Assembly (NCBI GenBank): GCA_963704565.1
Contig: OY969917.1
Span: forward strand, 310,001-374,000
Source: Rhodoblastus sp963704565
GTDB taxonomy: Bacteria > Pseudomonadota > Alphaproteobacteria > Rhizobiales > Beijerinckiaceae
DNA: 64,000 bases
Reading direction: 5' to 3'
Shown here: positions 41,763 to 50,484 of the stretch, in pieces
Layout: the number at the start of each line of letters is the position of its first letter
Position numbering within the stretch: the first letter of the stretch is position 1
The notes under the pieces: model-generated
Database searches by the model: none
What the model was told of the DNA's origin: nothing
The model's input: the letters and a program-made list of their open reading frames with translations, nothing else
Position numbers and translations under genes: made by a program

Positions 41763-42042
41763 CTCCGCCGCCACCACGCGATGGGATCCGATCAGCGCGC
41801 CGGCGGACTCTCGAAGCGATCGTAAATCGGCGCGCAGTCTCGACGGCGACCGTTCGGCCGCCTCGCGCCCATGACCGAACCCTCCGTGTCGACAACGGAC
41901 TGGCGACATCTTGTCCATTGCAGAAATACGTGCGCGACGCGACCGCGCTTTTCTCCTCTGGCCGCCCATTTCGCGGCGCTGCGTTTGCGCCGAGAACCTT
42001 TTCCGTTCCTTCGGAATTGGAAAAAGTCTCTAATTCACTGTT
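41763..42042. other. Gene-free region after the molybdoenzyme operon
   Basis: 280 bases without a supported gene. No strong terminator was recognised. It leads into a repeat and the IS5-type element. Confidence 0.4.
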
Positions 42043-42092
42043 TTAACGCATATTCTTGTCCAAAAAGTCTGCAACGTTTTGGGAATATGCTC
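42043..42092 (-). repeat. Intergenic palindromic repeat, copy A
   Basis: On the minus strand it reads GAGCATATTCCCAAAACG, then TTGCAGACTTTTTGGACA and AGAATATGCGTTAA. The ends GAGCATATTC and GAATATGC pair, giving a hairpin. A sister copy in the other orientation lies at 46557-46612. Such palindromes are common between genes in Hyphomicrobiales. The IS5-type element is inserted at its edge. Confidence 0.75.
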
Positions 42093-42095
42093 TAG

Positions 42096-43597
42096 CAGGC
42101 TGTTGAAAAAGTATCTGGCCACGGGAATCGAGGTGTGATTCAGTCTCCCTACGTGCGGGGGCTGAATGATGCGGGGCGAAGACGAGCGGACTGGGGCGCT
42201 ATTCAGCTACGTCGATTTGGAAGCCCGTGTTCGGCAAAATCATCCGCTGCGGGTGATCCGTTTGATCGTGAACGAGGCGTTGTCGACGCTAGCCGGCGAG
42301 TTTTCTGAGCTGTATTCGCCGATGGGGCGTCCGTCGATCGCGCCGGAGAAACTCTTGCGGGCGATGTTGCTGCAAGCGTTTTATACGATCCGCTCGGAAC
42401 GCCAGTTGATGGAGCGGTTGGAGTTCGACCTTCTGTTCCGCTGGTTTGTCGGCATGGGTGTCGATGACGCGGTATGGGACCATTCAGTTTTCTCCAAAAA
42501 TCGGGATCGCCTTCTTGAAGGGGCGATCGCCGCGAAATTCATGAAGGCGGTGCTGGAGCAGCCGCGCGTGAAGCGACTTTTGAGCACGGACCACTTCTCG
42601 GTCGACGGCACGCTGATCGAAGCCTGGGCGTCGATGAAGAGCTTTCGCCCCAAGGACGGATCGGATGAGCCGCCGACTGAAAGCGGCGGGCGCAACCAGG
42701 AAGCGGATTTTCACGGCGCCAAGCGGTCGAACGAAACGCACGCCTCGACCACCGATCCCGAGGCCAAGCTTTATCGCAAAGGGAAAGGCAAGGAGGCCAA
42801 ACTCTGCTTCATGGGCCACGCCCTGATGGAGAACCGGAATGGCCTCGTCGTCGACGCCTGCCTGACACAGGCGGATGGCCACGCGGAACGGATTGCGGCG
42901 CTTCACATGATCGAGCCATGGGCCGATCGACCGAATGCGGTCACACTGGGCGCCGACAAGGCTTACGACACTCGAGACTTCGTCAACGAACTGCGGTCGA
43001 TGCACGCGACGCCGCATGTGGCGCAGAATACGAGCGGACGTTCGTCGGCGATTGACGGCCGCACGACGCGGCATGCCGGCTACGCCGTCAGTCAGCGCCT
43101 CCGCAAGCGGATCGAAGAGGCCTTCGGCTGGATCAAGACCATCGCCGGACAGGAGAAGACCAGATTCCGTGGGCGTGATCGCGTCGGATGGGCCTTTGTC
43201 TTCGCGGCCGCCGCCTATAATCTGACGCGGTTGCCCAAGCTCATGGCGGCGCCGACATGAGCGCGCCGGCAAACTGCCAGCTCGTCGGCAACTGGCGGAT
43301 CGTCGAGGCCGATATTTGGGATCGCGACTATCTCGATCTCTGCGGGCCGGCGACGATCACCATCACCGGCCACGGCCAAGGCGAAATCGCCTTCGGAGCA
43401 CTGCGGGCCGGTCTCGACATCGAATACAGCCGGTCGTCGATCGGATTCACATGGGCCGGATTCGACGAAATGGATGAAGTCTCGGGTGATGGCTCCGCCG
43501 AATTGCTCGACGATGGCTCCATCGAGATCGAATTTGCTTATCACAACGGCGACGAAGCCATCCTCAAAGCCAAACGGGATACTTCTTCAACAGCCTG
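42096..43597 (+). mobile_element. IS5-superfamily element with a passenger gene
   Basis: 1502 bases with inverted ends CAGGCTGTTGAAAAAGTAT (42096) and, at the right end read in reverse, CAGGCTGTTGAAGAAGTAT, one mismatch in 19. A CTAG target duplication is seen at 42092-42095 and 43598-43601, which fits the YTAR targets of the IS427 group. It carries a transposase and a coupled second ORF. The right end is nine bases from the uvrC ATG. Confidence 0.9.
42166..43260 (+). CDS. IS5-family transposase
   Basis: A 364-residue DDE transposase. The N-terminal DUF772-type domain (RPSIAPEKLLRAMLLQAFYTIRSERQLMERL) leads to the catalytic core: D in STDHFSVDGTLIEAW, D in VTLGADKAYDT and E in RKRIEEAFGWIKT. 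The length is normal and it is intact. Its TGA overlaps the ATG of the passenger ORF. Confidence 0.93.
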   Translation: MMRGEDERTGALFSYVDLEARVRQNHPLRVIRLIVNEALSTLAGEFSELYSPMGRPSIAPEKLLRAMLLQAFYTIRSERQLMERLEFDLLFRWFVGMGVDDAVWDHSVFSKNRDRLLEGAIAAKFMKAVLEQPRVKRLLSTDHFSVDGTLIEAWASMKSFRPKDGSDEPPTESGGRNQEADFHGAKRSNETHASTTDPEAKLYRKGKGKEAKLCFMGHALMENRNGLVVDACLTQADGHAERIAALHMIEPWADRPNAVTLGADKAYDTRDFVNELRSMHATPHVAQNTSGRSSAIDGRTTRHAGYAVSQRLRKRIEEAFGWIKTIAGQEKTRFRGRDRVGWAFVFAAAAYNLTRLPKLMAAPT

Positions 43598-43601
43598 CTA
43601 G
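43257..43601 (+). CDS. Passenger protein of the IS5-type element; stop codon in the target site
   Basis: A 114-residue protein of a family I recognise only as a common bacterial hypothetical (NWRIVEADIWDRDYLDL, then FAFG-type strands and FTWAGFDEMDEVSGDGSAEL). It is translationally coupled to the transposase (ATGA). The last coding bases run through the right inverted repeat. The codons after the repeat's TG are completed by the target duplication: TG + C gives Cys and TAG is the stop. The protein is probably a small beta-rich cytosolic protein; why it travels with the IS is unknown. Confidence 0.75.
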   Translation: MSAPANCQLVGNWRIVEADIWDRDYLDLCGPATITITGHGQGEIAFGALRAGLDIEYSRSSIGFTWAGFDEMDEVSGDGSAELLDDGSIEIEFAYHNGDEAILKAKRDTSSTAC

Positions 43602-43610
43602 ATTAGCGCG

Positions 43611-45599
43611 ATGAGCCGTTTGAAAAACCCGATGGACGCGCCGCCGGAACAGGTTTTCGAGGTGGAAGAGGCGGAAGAGTCTTTCTCCGCCGAGGGAAGC
43701 TCCGGGGTCGATATCGATCTCGACGCCGAGCCCGCCGCCTCCTCGTTCAAGCGCGGCTTGAAGGCGATCCGCGCGCATTGGAAACATGCGCCGATGGGGC
43801 CTGGCGTCTATCGCATGATCGGCGAGGACGGCGCGGTGCTTTATGTCGGCAAGGCGAAAAGCATCAAAAAACGCATCGCCTCCTATACCCGCCTGACCGG
43901 CCACGCCAATCGCATCGCGCGGATGATCGCGCTGACCGCCTCGATGGTCTTCGTCTCGACCCGCACCGAGGTCGAGGCTCTGCTGCTCGAAGCCAATCTC
44001 ATCAAGCAGCTCAAGCCGCGCTTCAACGTGCTGATGCGCGACGACAAGAGTTTCCCCTATATCCTTCTGACAAAAGACGAACGCGGCGCGCAGCTCACCA
44101 AGCATCGCGGCGCGCGCAATCGCAAAGGCGATTATTTCGGGCCTTTCGCCAATGTGGGGGCGGTCAACCGCACCCTCAACGTGCTCCAGCGCGCGTTCTT
44201 GCTGCGCTCCTGCGAGAATTCCTTTTACGACAACCGCAGCCGGCCCTGCCTCCTCTATCAGATCAAGCGCTGCGCCGGCCCCTGCGCCGGCGAAATTTCG
44301 CCGGAAAATTACGCCGAACTGGCGCGCGAGGCCCACGATTTCCTGACCGGAAAATCGCGCGCCGTGCGCGAGCGGCTGGCGCAGGAAATGAACGCGGCGG
44401 CCGAAAAACTCGAATTCGAGCGCGCGGCGCGGCTGCGCGACCGCATATCCGCTCTGGCCGCCATTCAGGGCCAGCAGGGGATCAATCCGCGCGCCGTGCC
44501 CGAGGCCGACGTCTTCGCGCTTCACGAGGAGGCGGGCCAGTTCTGCGTCGAGGCGGTGTTTTATCGCGCTTTCCAGAACTGGGGCAATCGCGCCTATTTT
44601 CCGCGCGCCGACAAGACTCTTTCGGCCGGCGAGGTGCTGGGGCCTTTCGTGGCCCAGTTCTATGCCGAGCGCCCGCCGGCGCGGCTCGTGCTGCTGTCCC
44701 ATTCCATCGAGGAGGCGGCCTGGCTCGAACAGGCCTTGGCCGAGCGCGAGGGCTATCGGATCGAGATCGTCACGCCCCAGCGCGGCGAGAAGAAGGAAAT
44801 GGTCGCCGACGCCAGCAACAACGCCCGCGAGGCCCTGGGCCGGCGGCTCGCCGACAGCGCCAGCCAGATGAAGCTGCTGGAGGCGCTGGGCGCGGCTTTC
44901 GGCATGGCGAAGGCGCCGCGCCGGGTCGAGGTCTATGACAATTCCCACATCATGGGCTCTTCGGCGATCGGCGCGATGATCGTCGCCGGCCCGCAGGGAT
45001 TCATGAAGACCCATTACCGGACTTTCAACATCAAAGGCCCGGTCACGCCCGGCGACGATTACGCCATGATGCGCGAGGTTCTTTCGCGCCGTTTCTCGCG
45101 CCTGCTCAAGGAGGCCGAGGCGCCGGAAGACCCGGAAGCCTTCCCCCAGGCGCCCGACCTGCTGCTGATCGACGGCGGGCGCGGCCAGTTCGAGGCGGTG
45201 CGCGGCGTGCTGGAGGAGCTGGGCGTGAGCGGCGTGACTCTGGCCTCGATCGCCAAGGGGGCGGACCGCAACGCCGGCCGCGAGACATTTTTCGTCGCCG
45301 GGCGCGCGCCGTTCAAACTGGCGCCGCGCGATCCGGCGCTCTATTTCGTCCAGCGCCTGCGCGACGAGGCCCATCGCTTCGCCATCGGAACCCATCGCGC
45401 GCGGCGCAAGAAGGAATTCGCCAAGAATCCGCTCGACGAGATCGCCGGCGTCGGCCCGGCGCGCAAAAGGGCGCTGCTCCAGGCCTTCGGGACGGCCAAG
45501 GCCGTGGCGGCGGCGGCGCTGGCCGATCTCGAAAAAACGCCGGGTTTTTCAGCGGCGACGGCCAAACTGGTGTTCGACCATTTTCATGAAAAGGGGTGA
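43611..45599 (+). CDS. uvrC: UvrC, excinuclease ABC subunit C
   Basis: A 662-residue nucleotide-excision repair nuclease. Domains in order: GIY-YIG (PMGPGVYRMIGEDGAVLYVGKAKSIKKR, residues 62-90) for the 3' cut, UVR motif (AAAEKLEFERAARLRDRI) for UvrB contact, RNase H-like domain (VEVYDNSHIMGSSAIGAMIV, LLLIDGGRGQ) for the 5' cut, and C-terminal helix-hairpin-helices. The N-terminus is acidic and about 50 residues longer than usual. No ribosome site precedes ATG 43611 because an IS5-type element ends nine bases before it; ATG 43632 is an alternative. Confidence 0.95.
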   Translation: MSRLKNPMDAPPEQVFEVEEAEESFSAEGSSGVDIDLDAEPAASSFKRGLKAIRAHWKHAPMGPGVYRMIGEDGAVLYVGKAKSIKKRIASYTRLTGHANRIARMIALTASMVFVSTRTEVEALLLEANLIKQLKPRFNVLMRDDKSFPYILLTKDERGAQLTKHRGARNRKGDYFGPFANVGAVNRTLNVLQRAFLLRSCENSFYDNRSRPCLLYQIKRCAGPCAGEISPENYAELAREAHDFLTGKSRAVRERLAQEMNAAAEKLEFERAARLRDRISALAAIQGQQGINPRAVPEADVFALHEEAGQFCVEAVFYRAFQNWGNRAYFPRADKTLSAGEVLGPFVAQFYAERPPARLVLLSHSIEEAAWLEQALAEREGYRIEIVTPQRGEKKEMVADASNNAREALGRRLADSASQMKLLEALGAAFGMAKAPRRVEVYDNSHIMGSSAIGAMIVAGPQGFMKTHYRTFNIKGPVTPGDDYAMMREVLSRRFSRLLKEAEAPEDPEAFPQAPDLLLIDGGRGQFEAVRGVLEELGVSGVTLASIAKGADRNAGRETFFVAGRAPFKLAPRDPALYFVQRLRDEAHRFAIGTHRARRKKEFAKNPLDEIAGVGPARKRALLQAFGTAKAVAAAALADLEKTPGFSAATAKLVFDHFHEKG

Positions 45600-45717
45600 G
45601 GGCCATGACGCTCAGTCGATCAAGCGTGGCGCGGTCCAGCCGCGACAAATGGCCCGCCGCGTCGCGGAAGGCGAAAAATCCGTTGACGCGCAACGTTTAA
45701 AACGCTTCCCTCGCACC

Positions 45718-46314
45718 ATGTCCGTCAGCCCCGCCCGTTCCGGCGCCCGTCGCAATTTCAACCTGCCGAACCTTTTGACCTTCGGCCGGGTCGTCATCGT
45801 GCCGGCGGTGGTCGCCTGCCTTTTCTGGCCCGACAATTACGCCTTGCGCTGGACCGCGCTGGGGCTTTTCGCGGTCGCCGGGATCACTGATTTCTTCGAC
45901 GGCTATCTCGCCCGCGCCTGGGCGCAGCAATCGGCGCTGGGGCGGATGCTGGACCCGATCGCCGACAAGCTGCTGGTGTCCTCGGCGCTGATGATTCTTG
46001 TCGCCGACGGCACGATCAAGAGCTGGTCGCTATGGGCGGCCATCGTGATTCTTTGCCGGGAAATCCTGGTCTCCGGCCTGCGCGAATTTCTCGCCGAGTT
46101 GAAGGTTTCGGTGCCGGTCAGCAATGTCGCCAAATGGAAGACGACCCTGCAAATTGTGGCGCTCGCCTTTCTCATCGCGGGACGGGCGGGCGAGGCGGTC
46201 TTGCCCGGCACGGTGCGGATCGGCCTCGCTCTGTTGTGGCTCGCCGCGATCCTCACGCTCTATACCGGCTGGGATTATTTCCGCGCCGGCATCAAATATG
46301 TGGTCGAGGAATGA
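45718..46314 (+). CDS. pgsA: PgsA, CDP-diacylglycerol-glycerol-3-phosphate phosphatidyltransferase
   Basis: A 198-residue inner-membrane enzyme for phosphatidylglycerol synthesis. The CDP-alcohol phosphatidyltransferase motif is complete: DFFDGYLARAWAQQSALGRM followed by LDPIADK. Four or more membrane helices are visible. ATG 45718 gives the usual N-terminus (NLPNLLTFGRVVIVP). It overlaps moaD by ATGA. Confidence 0.95.
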   Translation: MSVSPARSGARRNFNLPNLLTFGRVVIVPAVVACLFWPDNYALRWTALGLFAVAGITDFFDGYLARAWAQQSALGRMLDPIADKLLVSSALMILVADGTIKSWSLWAAIVILCREILVSGLREFLAELKVSVPVSNVAKWKTTLQIVALAFLIAGRAGEAVLPGTVRIGLALLWLAAILTLYTGWDYFRAGIKYVVEE

Positions 46315-46559
46315 GGCTCATCTATTTCGCCTCTTTGCGCGAACGGATCGGCAAATCCGCCGAAGAGGTCGACGTGCCTGACTCCTTGCGCACGCTCGGC
46401 GAGTTGATCGCCTGGCTGAGCGCCCGCGACGAAGCCTATGCCGCGACCTTTGCGGAAACCATCGTCCGCGCCGCCATCGACAAGAAACACGCCAAGCCGG
46501 ATCAAAGCATCGTCGGCGCGCGGGAAATCGCGTTCTTTCCGCCGATGACCGGCGGTTAG
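46311..46559 (+). CDS. moaD: MoaD, molybdopterin synthase small subunit
   Basis: An 82-residue ubiquitin-fold sulfur carrier. It begins RLIYFASLRERIG and ends in the diagnostic PPMTGG, whose C-terminal glycine is thiocarboxylated to deliver sulfur to precursor Z with MoaE. ATG overlaps the pgsA stop. moaE, normally next, is 3.9 kb downstream. Confidence 0.95.
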   Translation: MRLIYFASLRERIGKSAEEVDVPDSLRTLGELIAWLSARDEAYAATFAETIVRAAIDKKHAKPDQSIVGAREIAFFPPMTGG

Positions 46560-46664
46560 AGCATATTCCCGAAAAGTTGATAGACTTTTCGGACAAGAAT
46601 ATGCGTCAAAACAATGAAATAACAGAGCGCGTTCGACTCTAGGATTTCCGAACGCGCTCTCGCG
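46557..46664. repeat. Intergenic palindromic repeat, copy B, plus adjacent hairpin
   Basis: The repeat TAGAGCATATTCCCGAAAAG, then TTGATAGACTTTTCGGACAA and GAATATGCGT, starts on the moaD stop codon. A second, unrelated hairpin follows: GAGCGCGTTCG (46627-46637) pairs with CGAACGCGCTC (46651-46661). These may serve as the pgsA-moaD transcript end. Confidence 0.7.
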
Positions 46665-47536
46665 AAAGGGCGGGGCGATCGCGCTCGAGATCGGACGCCT
46701 CATTCGGTTGAGGGAATCCGGCCCAAATCGTTCATTCGGCGGCAAAGGCCAAAGCAGTGGCGTACGCGACATGGTTGTCGCCAAACACACGGTCGTGAAC
46801 TTCGTCCGCGATCCAAAGGACAGGCCCAGCCTCAAGGTTCGCCGGAAACGCGCAAACCTCAACCAGGACGATCGCGGAGCCCTGACCCGCCAGACCCGTC
46901 CGTTAACCTGAATCACTTCTCCGCGCATTGCGTCTTGACAGGTCCACCATCGCGACCTTACATAAAAGCATTGTCATGTATGGATTTTTGAATAAAGCGG
47001 CAGAAATAGCGCCAAATGAAAATATCGTTGCAGGGTAGCTTTAACGAAAATTGACATCAGTCGAGCATGAAGACGAGCGTTGCGGGACCGCTCGGGCATT
47101 CAGTTCTAACCGCCGCGACATATCGAGCGCATGGCTCCGCCAGCGCCGCTGGGGTTTTTTCGCTTATCCAACGCCGTTACTCGTTTTTCTCTTGCAGGGG
47201 CCCTCTTTCCGAACTGCTCCGGGCCATGATCGCCGGGATTGAAATGCCCGTGAGCCCGGTAGTCCGGGTGGGGGTTAAACGCGTCTGGCGCCGGTGGAGA
47301 GCATGGCGCGGCGTCGCCGCCGCGCGCCCGGCTTCGGTCTGGTCAATTTAGTGACAGATCCGCTCAATTCCGTGGATCTGATGACGCCTTTCATGTTTGC
47401 TGCGTGGCGCGTTCCTCTTCCAGGATCGACCAATGCGCGAACCTGGAGCTGGCGGCGCGAACGCGAAAACGTTCAGCCGCTCTGTTGGCGGGGCCGCCTT
47501 CACGGCCCCGATGTATAAGAACAAGGGAGTAAAGTT
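46665..47536. other. Long region without a confident gene
   Basis: 870 bases that hold only a degraded-looking minus-strand frame (46732-46902) and, near its end, the ribosome site (AAGGGAG) of the Gly/Tyr-rich gene. AT-rich sequence at 46960-47045, with TTGACATCAG at 47051, could be a promoter for a long leader or an unannotated RNA. The region lies in the DNA that separates moaD from moaE. Confidence 0.45.
46732..46902 (-). pseudogene. Possible gene remnant (56 codons, no start)
   Basis: A minus-strand frame with coding-like composition: AIVLVEVCAFPANLEAGPVL and WIADEVHDRVFGDNHVAYAT, then ALAFAAE and stop. It lacks a start codon with a ribosome site and is preceded by an in-frame stop. I do not recognise the family. 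It may be the 3' end of a lost gene. Confidence 0.3.
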
Positions 47537-47968
47537 ATGAAAAGCTTGATCAGACTGGCGCTCGTCCTCGGCGCCGGCGTCGTCGCCAGCACGGCCTTCG
47601 CCCAGCAATCGGCCGCGCCGGCCCCCAATGCGGCTCCGCAGGCGGCGCCGCCCGCCGGCTACGGCGCTCCCCCGCCGGCGGCTTATGGCTATGGCCCCGG
47701 CCCCGGCTATGGCCCTGGCCCCGGCTATGGTCCCGGCCCGGGCTACGGCCCGCGCTATGGCTACGACCGCTATGGCTATGACGACGATTATTACGGCAAC
47801 GGCTCCGGTCGTGGCTATGGTCGCGGCTATGGCTCCGGAAGGGGCCATGGCAGCGGCAGCTTCAGCTTCGGCGGCGACTCCGACATGAGCGGCAACGGCT
47901 GGGGCAACGGCAACGGCAACGGCTATAACCGCGGCCGGGGCGGCGATTGGGGCCCCGGCGGCTGGTGA
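47537..47968 (+). CDS. Exported Gly/Tyr/Pro-rich repeat protein, sulfur-globule-protein-like
   Basis: A 143-residue secreted protein. After the signal peptide MKSLIRLALVLGAGVVASTAFA come an Ala/Pro linker, four GYGPGP repeats, a Tyr/Asp stretch and a Gly/Asn/Arg/Ser tail. Composition and layout resemble the structural coat proteins of sulfur globules (SgpA-C) of sulfur oxidisers. A strong AAGGGAG ribosome site precedes ATG 47537. It is monocistronic, with a terminator 60 bases after the stop. Low-complexity sequence means function rests on composition only; other structural or RNA-binding roles are possible. Confidence 0.72.
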   Translation: MKSLIRLALVLGAGVVASTAFAQQSAAPAPNAAPQAAPPAGYGAPPPAAYGYGPGPGYGPGPGYGPGPGYGPRYGYDRYGYDDDYYGNGSGRGYGRGYGSGRGHGSGSFSFGGDSDMSGNGWGNGNGNGYNRGRGGDWGPGGW

Positions 47969-48027
47969 GCCTGAACTGAACCGGCAGCGTGGTTTTCACG
48001 GACGAAAAGCGCGCTGCTCCAAAAAAC

Positions 48028-48060
48028 CGGCGATCGCAACTCAGTCGCGGTCGCCGTTTT
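48028..48060 (+). terminator. Rho-independent terminator after the Gly/Tyr-rich gene
   Basis: Stem CGGCGATCGCAAC / GTCGCGGTCGCCG, 11 of 13 pairs, three-base loop, then TTTT. Confidence 0.7.
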
Positions 48061-48276
48061 CGTTTCGAGCCTCCTGACGCCCATCGTCACGCGGGCGCGA
48101 CAATGGCGCGGTCTTCCCCGCGCCGGCGGTTTCCGGGGCCGCGTGATCGATTGACTTGGCTTATATTTTTTCGCGGACCGCAACTCATCGCGGTCACCGA
48201 ATCCCTCGCATGAGTTCGGCCATCGCCCGTCGGAAGATGGGCGTCCAGCGACGCCCTATCGCGTTGGCTCCTAACC

Positions 48277-48296
48277 GGTTCTCATCAATGAGAACC
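48277..48296 (-). terminator. Inverted repeat at the end of the TPR-sulfotransferase gene
   Basis: Perfect GGTTCTCAT / ATGAGAACC around CA, immediately after the stop codon on the minus strand. No T run, so a Rho-independent role is uncertain. Confidence 0.4.
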
Positions 48297-48297
48297 G

Positions 48298-50301
48298 CTA
48301 TTCATCGTCGGCTCCCAGCGCCTTCAGCAAGGGCGCCAGATGCGGGGCGAGGGCGGCCCGTCGCCGCGACGAGCCGTCGAACAAGGGTTGGCGCACCTGG
48401 GTCTTGCTCGCCGTGCGCACCTGCCGCTGGTTCTTGTGAAACTCCAGGCAGCGCCGATCCCATTCCAACCCGCAGAAGGCGGCGAGGTGGCGGCTCTGGC
48501 CCTCCAGATCGGCGACGATGGCTTCGTAATCCACCGCGATCAGCATTTCCGCCGGCAGGATCGCGCGCCAGTGGCCCATCAGCCTTTCATGGGCGCGGTA
48601 ATAGCGGCCCAGTTCGCCGAGATCGTAGGAAAAATCATAGCCCGCGGCGAACCATTTGGAAAAGCAGGACAGGCAGGTCTCCACCGGATCGCGCCGGATG
48701 TGGATGATGCGCGCCTTCGGCAGGGCGGCGGCGATCAGGCCGAGATAGCGGAAATTGTCGAGCATCTTGTCGACGGCGCGGACGGCCGCAGGCGCCAGTT
48801 CGCGAATATTTCTGGCGTAGGCCGCGCCGACGCGGCCGACCTGCGCGGGCGAAAGAGACTGGACCCATTCGGGAAAGGCGAGCGCGCCGGCGCCGTCGCC
48901 GCGCATCGCCTTGCCGAAGGCGCCGATTTCGCCGAGGCCGCTGACGCCCGCGTGGCTCGACAGAATCTGCTCGACCAGGGTGCTGCCGCTGCGCGGCATG
49001 CCGACGATGAAAATCGGGCGCGCCGAGTCGTCGCCATGCCCCTCCAATCGCGCCGCCATCTGGCGATCGAAAACCTGCGCCGTGCGCGCCATGTCGCCGA
49101 GCGTCGCGGCTTCGTCGTAATGGACAAGGCCGCGCTTCAACGCGGCGCCGGCCGAAAGATGACGGAAACTCGCGTCCCATTCGCCAAGATCCTCGTGAAC
49201 CTTGGCGAGGCCGTAATGCAAAAAAACCCTGTCCGTGGCGGGCGGCGTTTCGCCCTGCGCGAGGCGCGCCTTCATCGCGGCGACGGCGGGATCGTCGGGC
49301 GCGAGTTTCGTCGTCTGGGTCAGGTTGTAATAAAGGCTGGCGCGGCCCGGCGCGAGGGCGATGGCCTCGCGGAGGGTCGCCGCGGCCTCAGCGAAACGCC
49401 CGATTTCGCCGAGCACAAGGCCCTTGTTGGCGAGGCCGGCGGGATCGCGCGGGGCCAGCGCCAGACCCCGGTCGAAGCTGGCGAGCGCCTCGTCGACGCG
49501 GCCGAGATCGGCGAGGACGCCGGCCTGCGTCATCCACGACGCCGCCTGTTTCGGATCGGCCGCCAGAGCCGCCGTCGCGCAAACCAGGGCTTCCTCGGGG
49601 CGGTCGAGCATTTTGAGCGCCAGCGCCCGATTATTGATCGCCACGACATTATCGGGCGCCAAGGCCAGCGCCTTGTCGAGCGAGATCAAAGCGTCGGCCG
49701 GGCGTTCGAGATTGACCAGCACGGCGCCGCGATTGCACAGCAGCGGGCTGGAATGGGGCTGAATCGCCAGCGCTTTGTCCAAAGCCGACAGGGCCTCGTC
49801 ATTACGGCCCAACTCGTTGAGCGCGCAGCCATGATTGCTCAGGGCGTCCACGAAATTCGGATCGAGGCCCAGCGCCCGCTCAAAACTTTGCGCCGCTTCC
49901 TCGTTCCGGCGCAAGGCCCGCAGGGCGGCGCCGCGCGTATTCCAGACCTTGGCGGCGTCGGGCTTCGACGCCAGGGCTTCGTCGCACCAGAAAATCGCGT
50001 CCTCGGCGCGTCCAAGCGCCAGAGCAACGGCGCCGAGATTGGCGCGAACCACCGGCTCTCGCGGCAAAGCGCGCGCCGCCTGGGTGAAGGCGCGCAAGGC
50101 GTCGTCGTAACGGCGGCGCATGAAATGCAGCACGCCGAGCCGAAAGGCCGCCTGGCCGTCGCGGGCGTCCGACGCGAGCATTTTTTTCAGAAATTTCGAC
50201 GCCTTGTCGATCTCGTCGCCGTTCTGGCTGGCCACGGCCCGGTCGAACGCCGCCGAGGCGCGCCGCCGTTTTCCGTCGCCCGCTAAAGCAAGATTGGTCA
50301 T
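48298..50301 (-). CDS. TPR-repeat sulfotransferase
   Basis: A 667-residue two-part protein. Residues about 40-330 form eight or more tetratricopeptide repeats (for example ALGRAEDAIFWCDEAL, LGRNDEALSALDKALAIQP). Residues about 410-660 form a sulfotransferase domain with the PAPS 5'-phosphosulfate loop FIVGMPRSGSTLVEQIL and the 3'-phosphate motif IIHIRRDPVETCLSCF. It moves sulfate from PAPS to an unknown acceptor, with the TPR part probably binding it. It is opposite in strand to moaD and moaE and lies between them. Confidence 0.9.
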   Translation of the reverse strand: MTNLALAGDGKRRRASAAFDRAVASQNGDEIDKASKFLKKMLASDARDGQAAFRLGVLHFMRRRYDDALRAFTQAARALPREPVVRANLGAVALALGRAEDAIFWCDEALASKPDAAKVWNTRGAALRALRRNEEAAQSFERALGLDPNFVDALSNHGCALNELGRNDEALSALDKALAIQPHSSPLLCNRGAVLVNLERPADALISLDKALALAPDNVVAINNRALALKMLDRPEEALVCATAALAADPKQAASWMTQAGVLADLGRVDEALASFDRGLALAPRDPAGLANKGLVLGEIGRFAEAAATLREAIALAPGRASLYYNLTQTTKLAPDDPAVAAMKARLAQGETPPATDRVFLHYGLAKVHEDLGEWDASFRHLSAGAALKRGLVHYDEAATLGDMARTAQVFDRQMAARLEGHGDDSARPIFIVGMPRSGSTLVEQILSSHAGVSGLGEIGAFGKAMRGDGAGALAFPEWVQSLSPAQVGRVGAAYARNIRELAPAAVRAVDKMLDNFRYLGLIAAALPKARIIHIRRDPVETCLSCFSKWFAAGYDFSYDLGELGRYYRAHERLMGHWRAILPAEMLIAVDYEAIVADLEGQSRHLAAFCGLEWDRRCLEFHKNQRQVRTASKTQVRQPLFDGSSRRRAALAPHLAPLLKALGADDE

Positions 50302-50484
50302 TCCACCCTCGTCGAGGACGCGCCGAGACGGCGCCGTCGTGGCTCAGTGTGGAATCCGATTCTTGTGTGGAACTGGCTTTGACGGACAGGAGCGCGCGGA
50401 TCGCCAAAAATCTTTTCGCGAGCTTCGGCCGGGGGTAGATTGCCACGAGATCGCCGCCTGCTGGCGAGAGCGTCGGGAAATTCG

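Noticed and set aside
46708..46911. 67-codon plus-strand ORF
   Set aside because: No ribosome site and no coding-like composition; the opposite strand frame is more gene-like.
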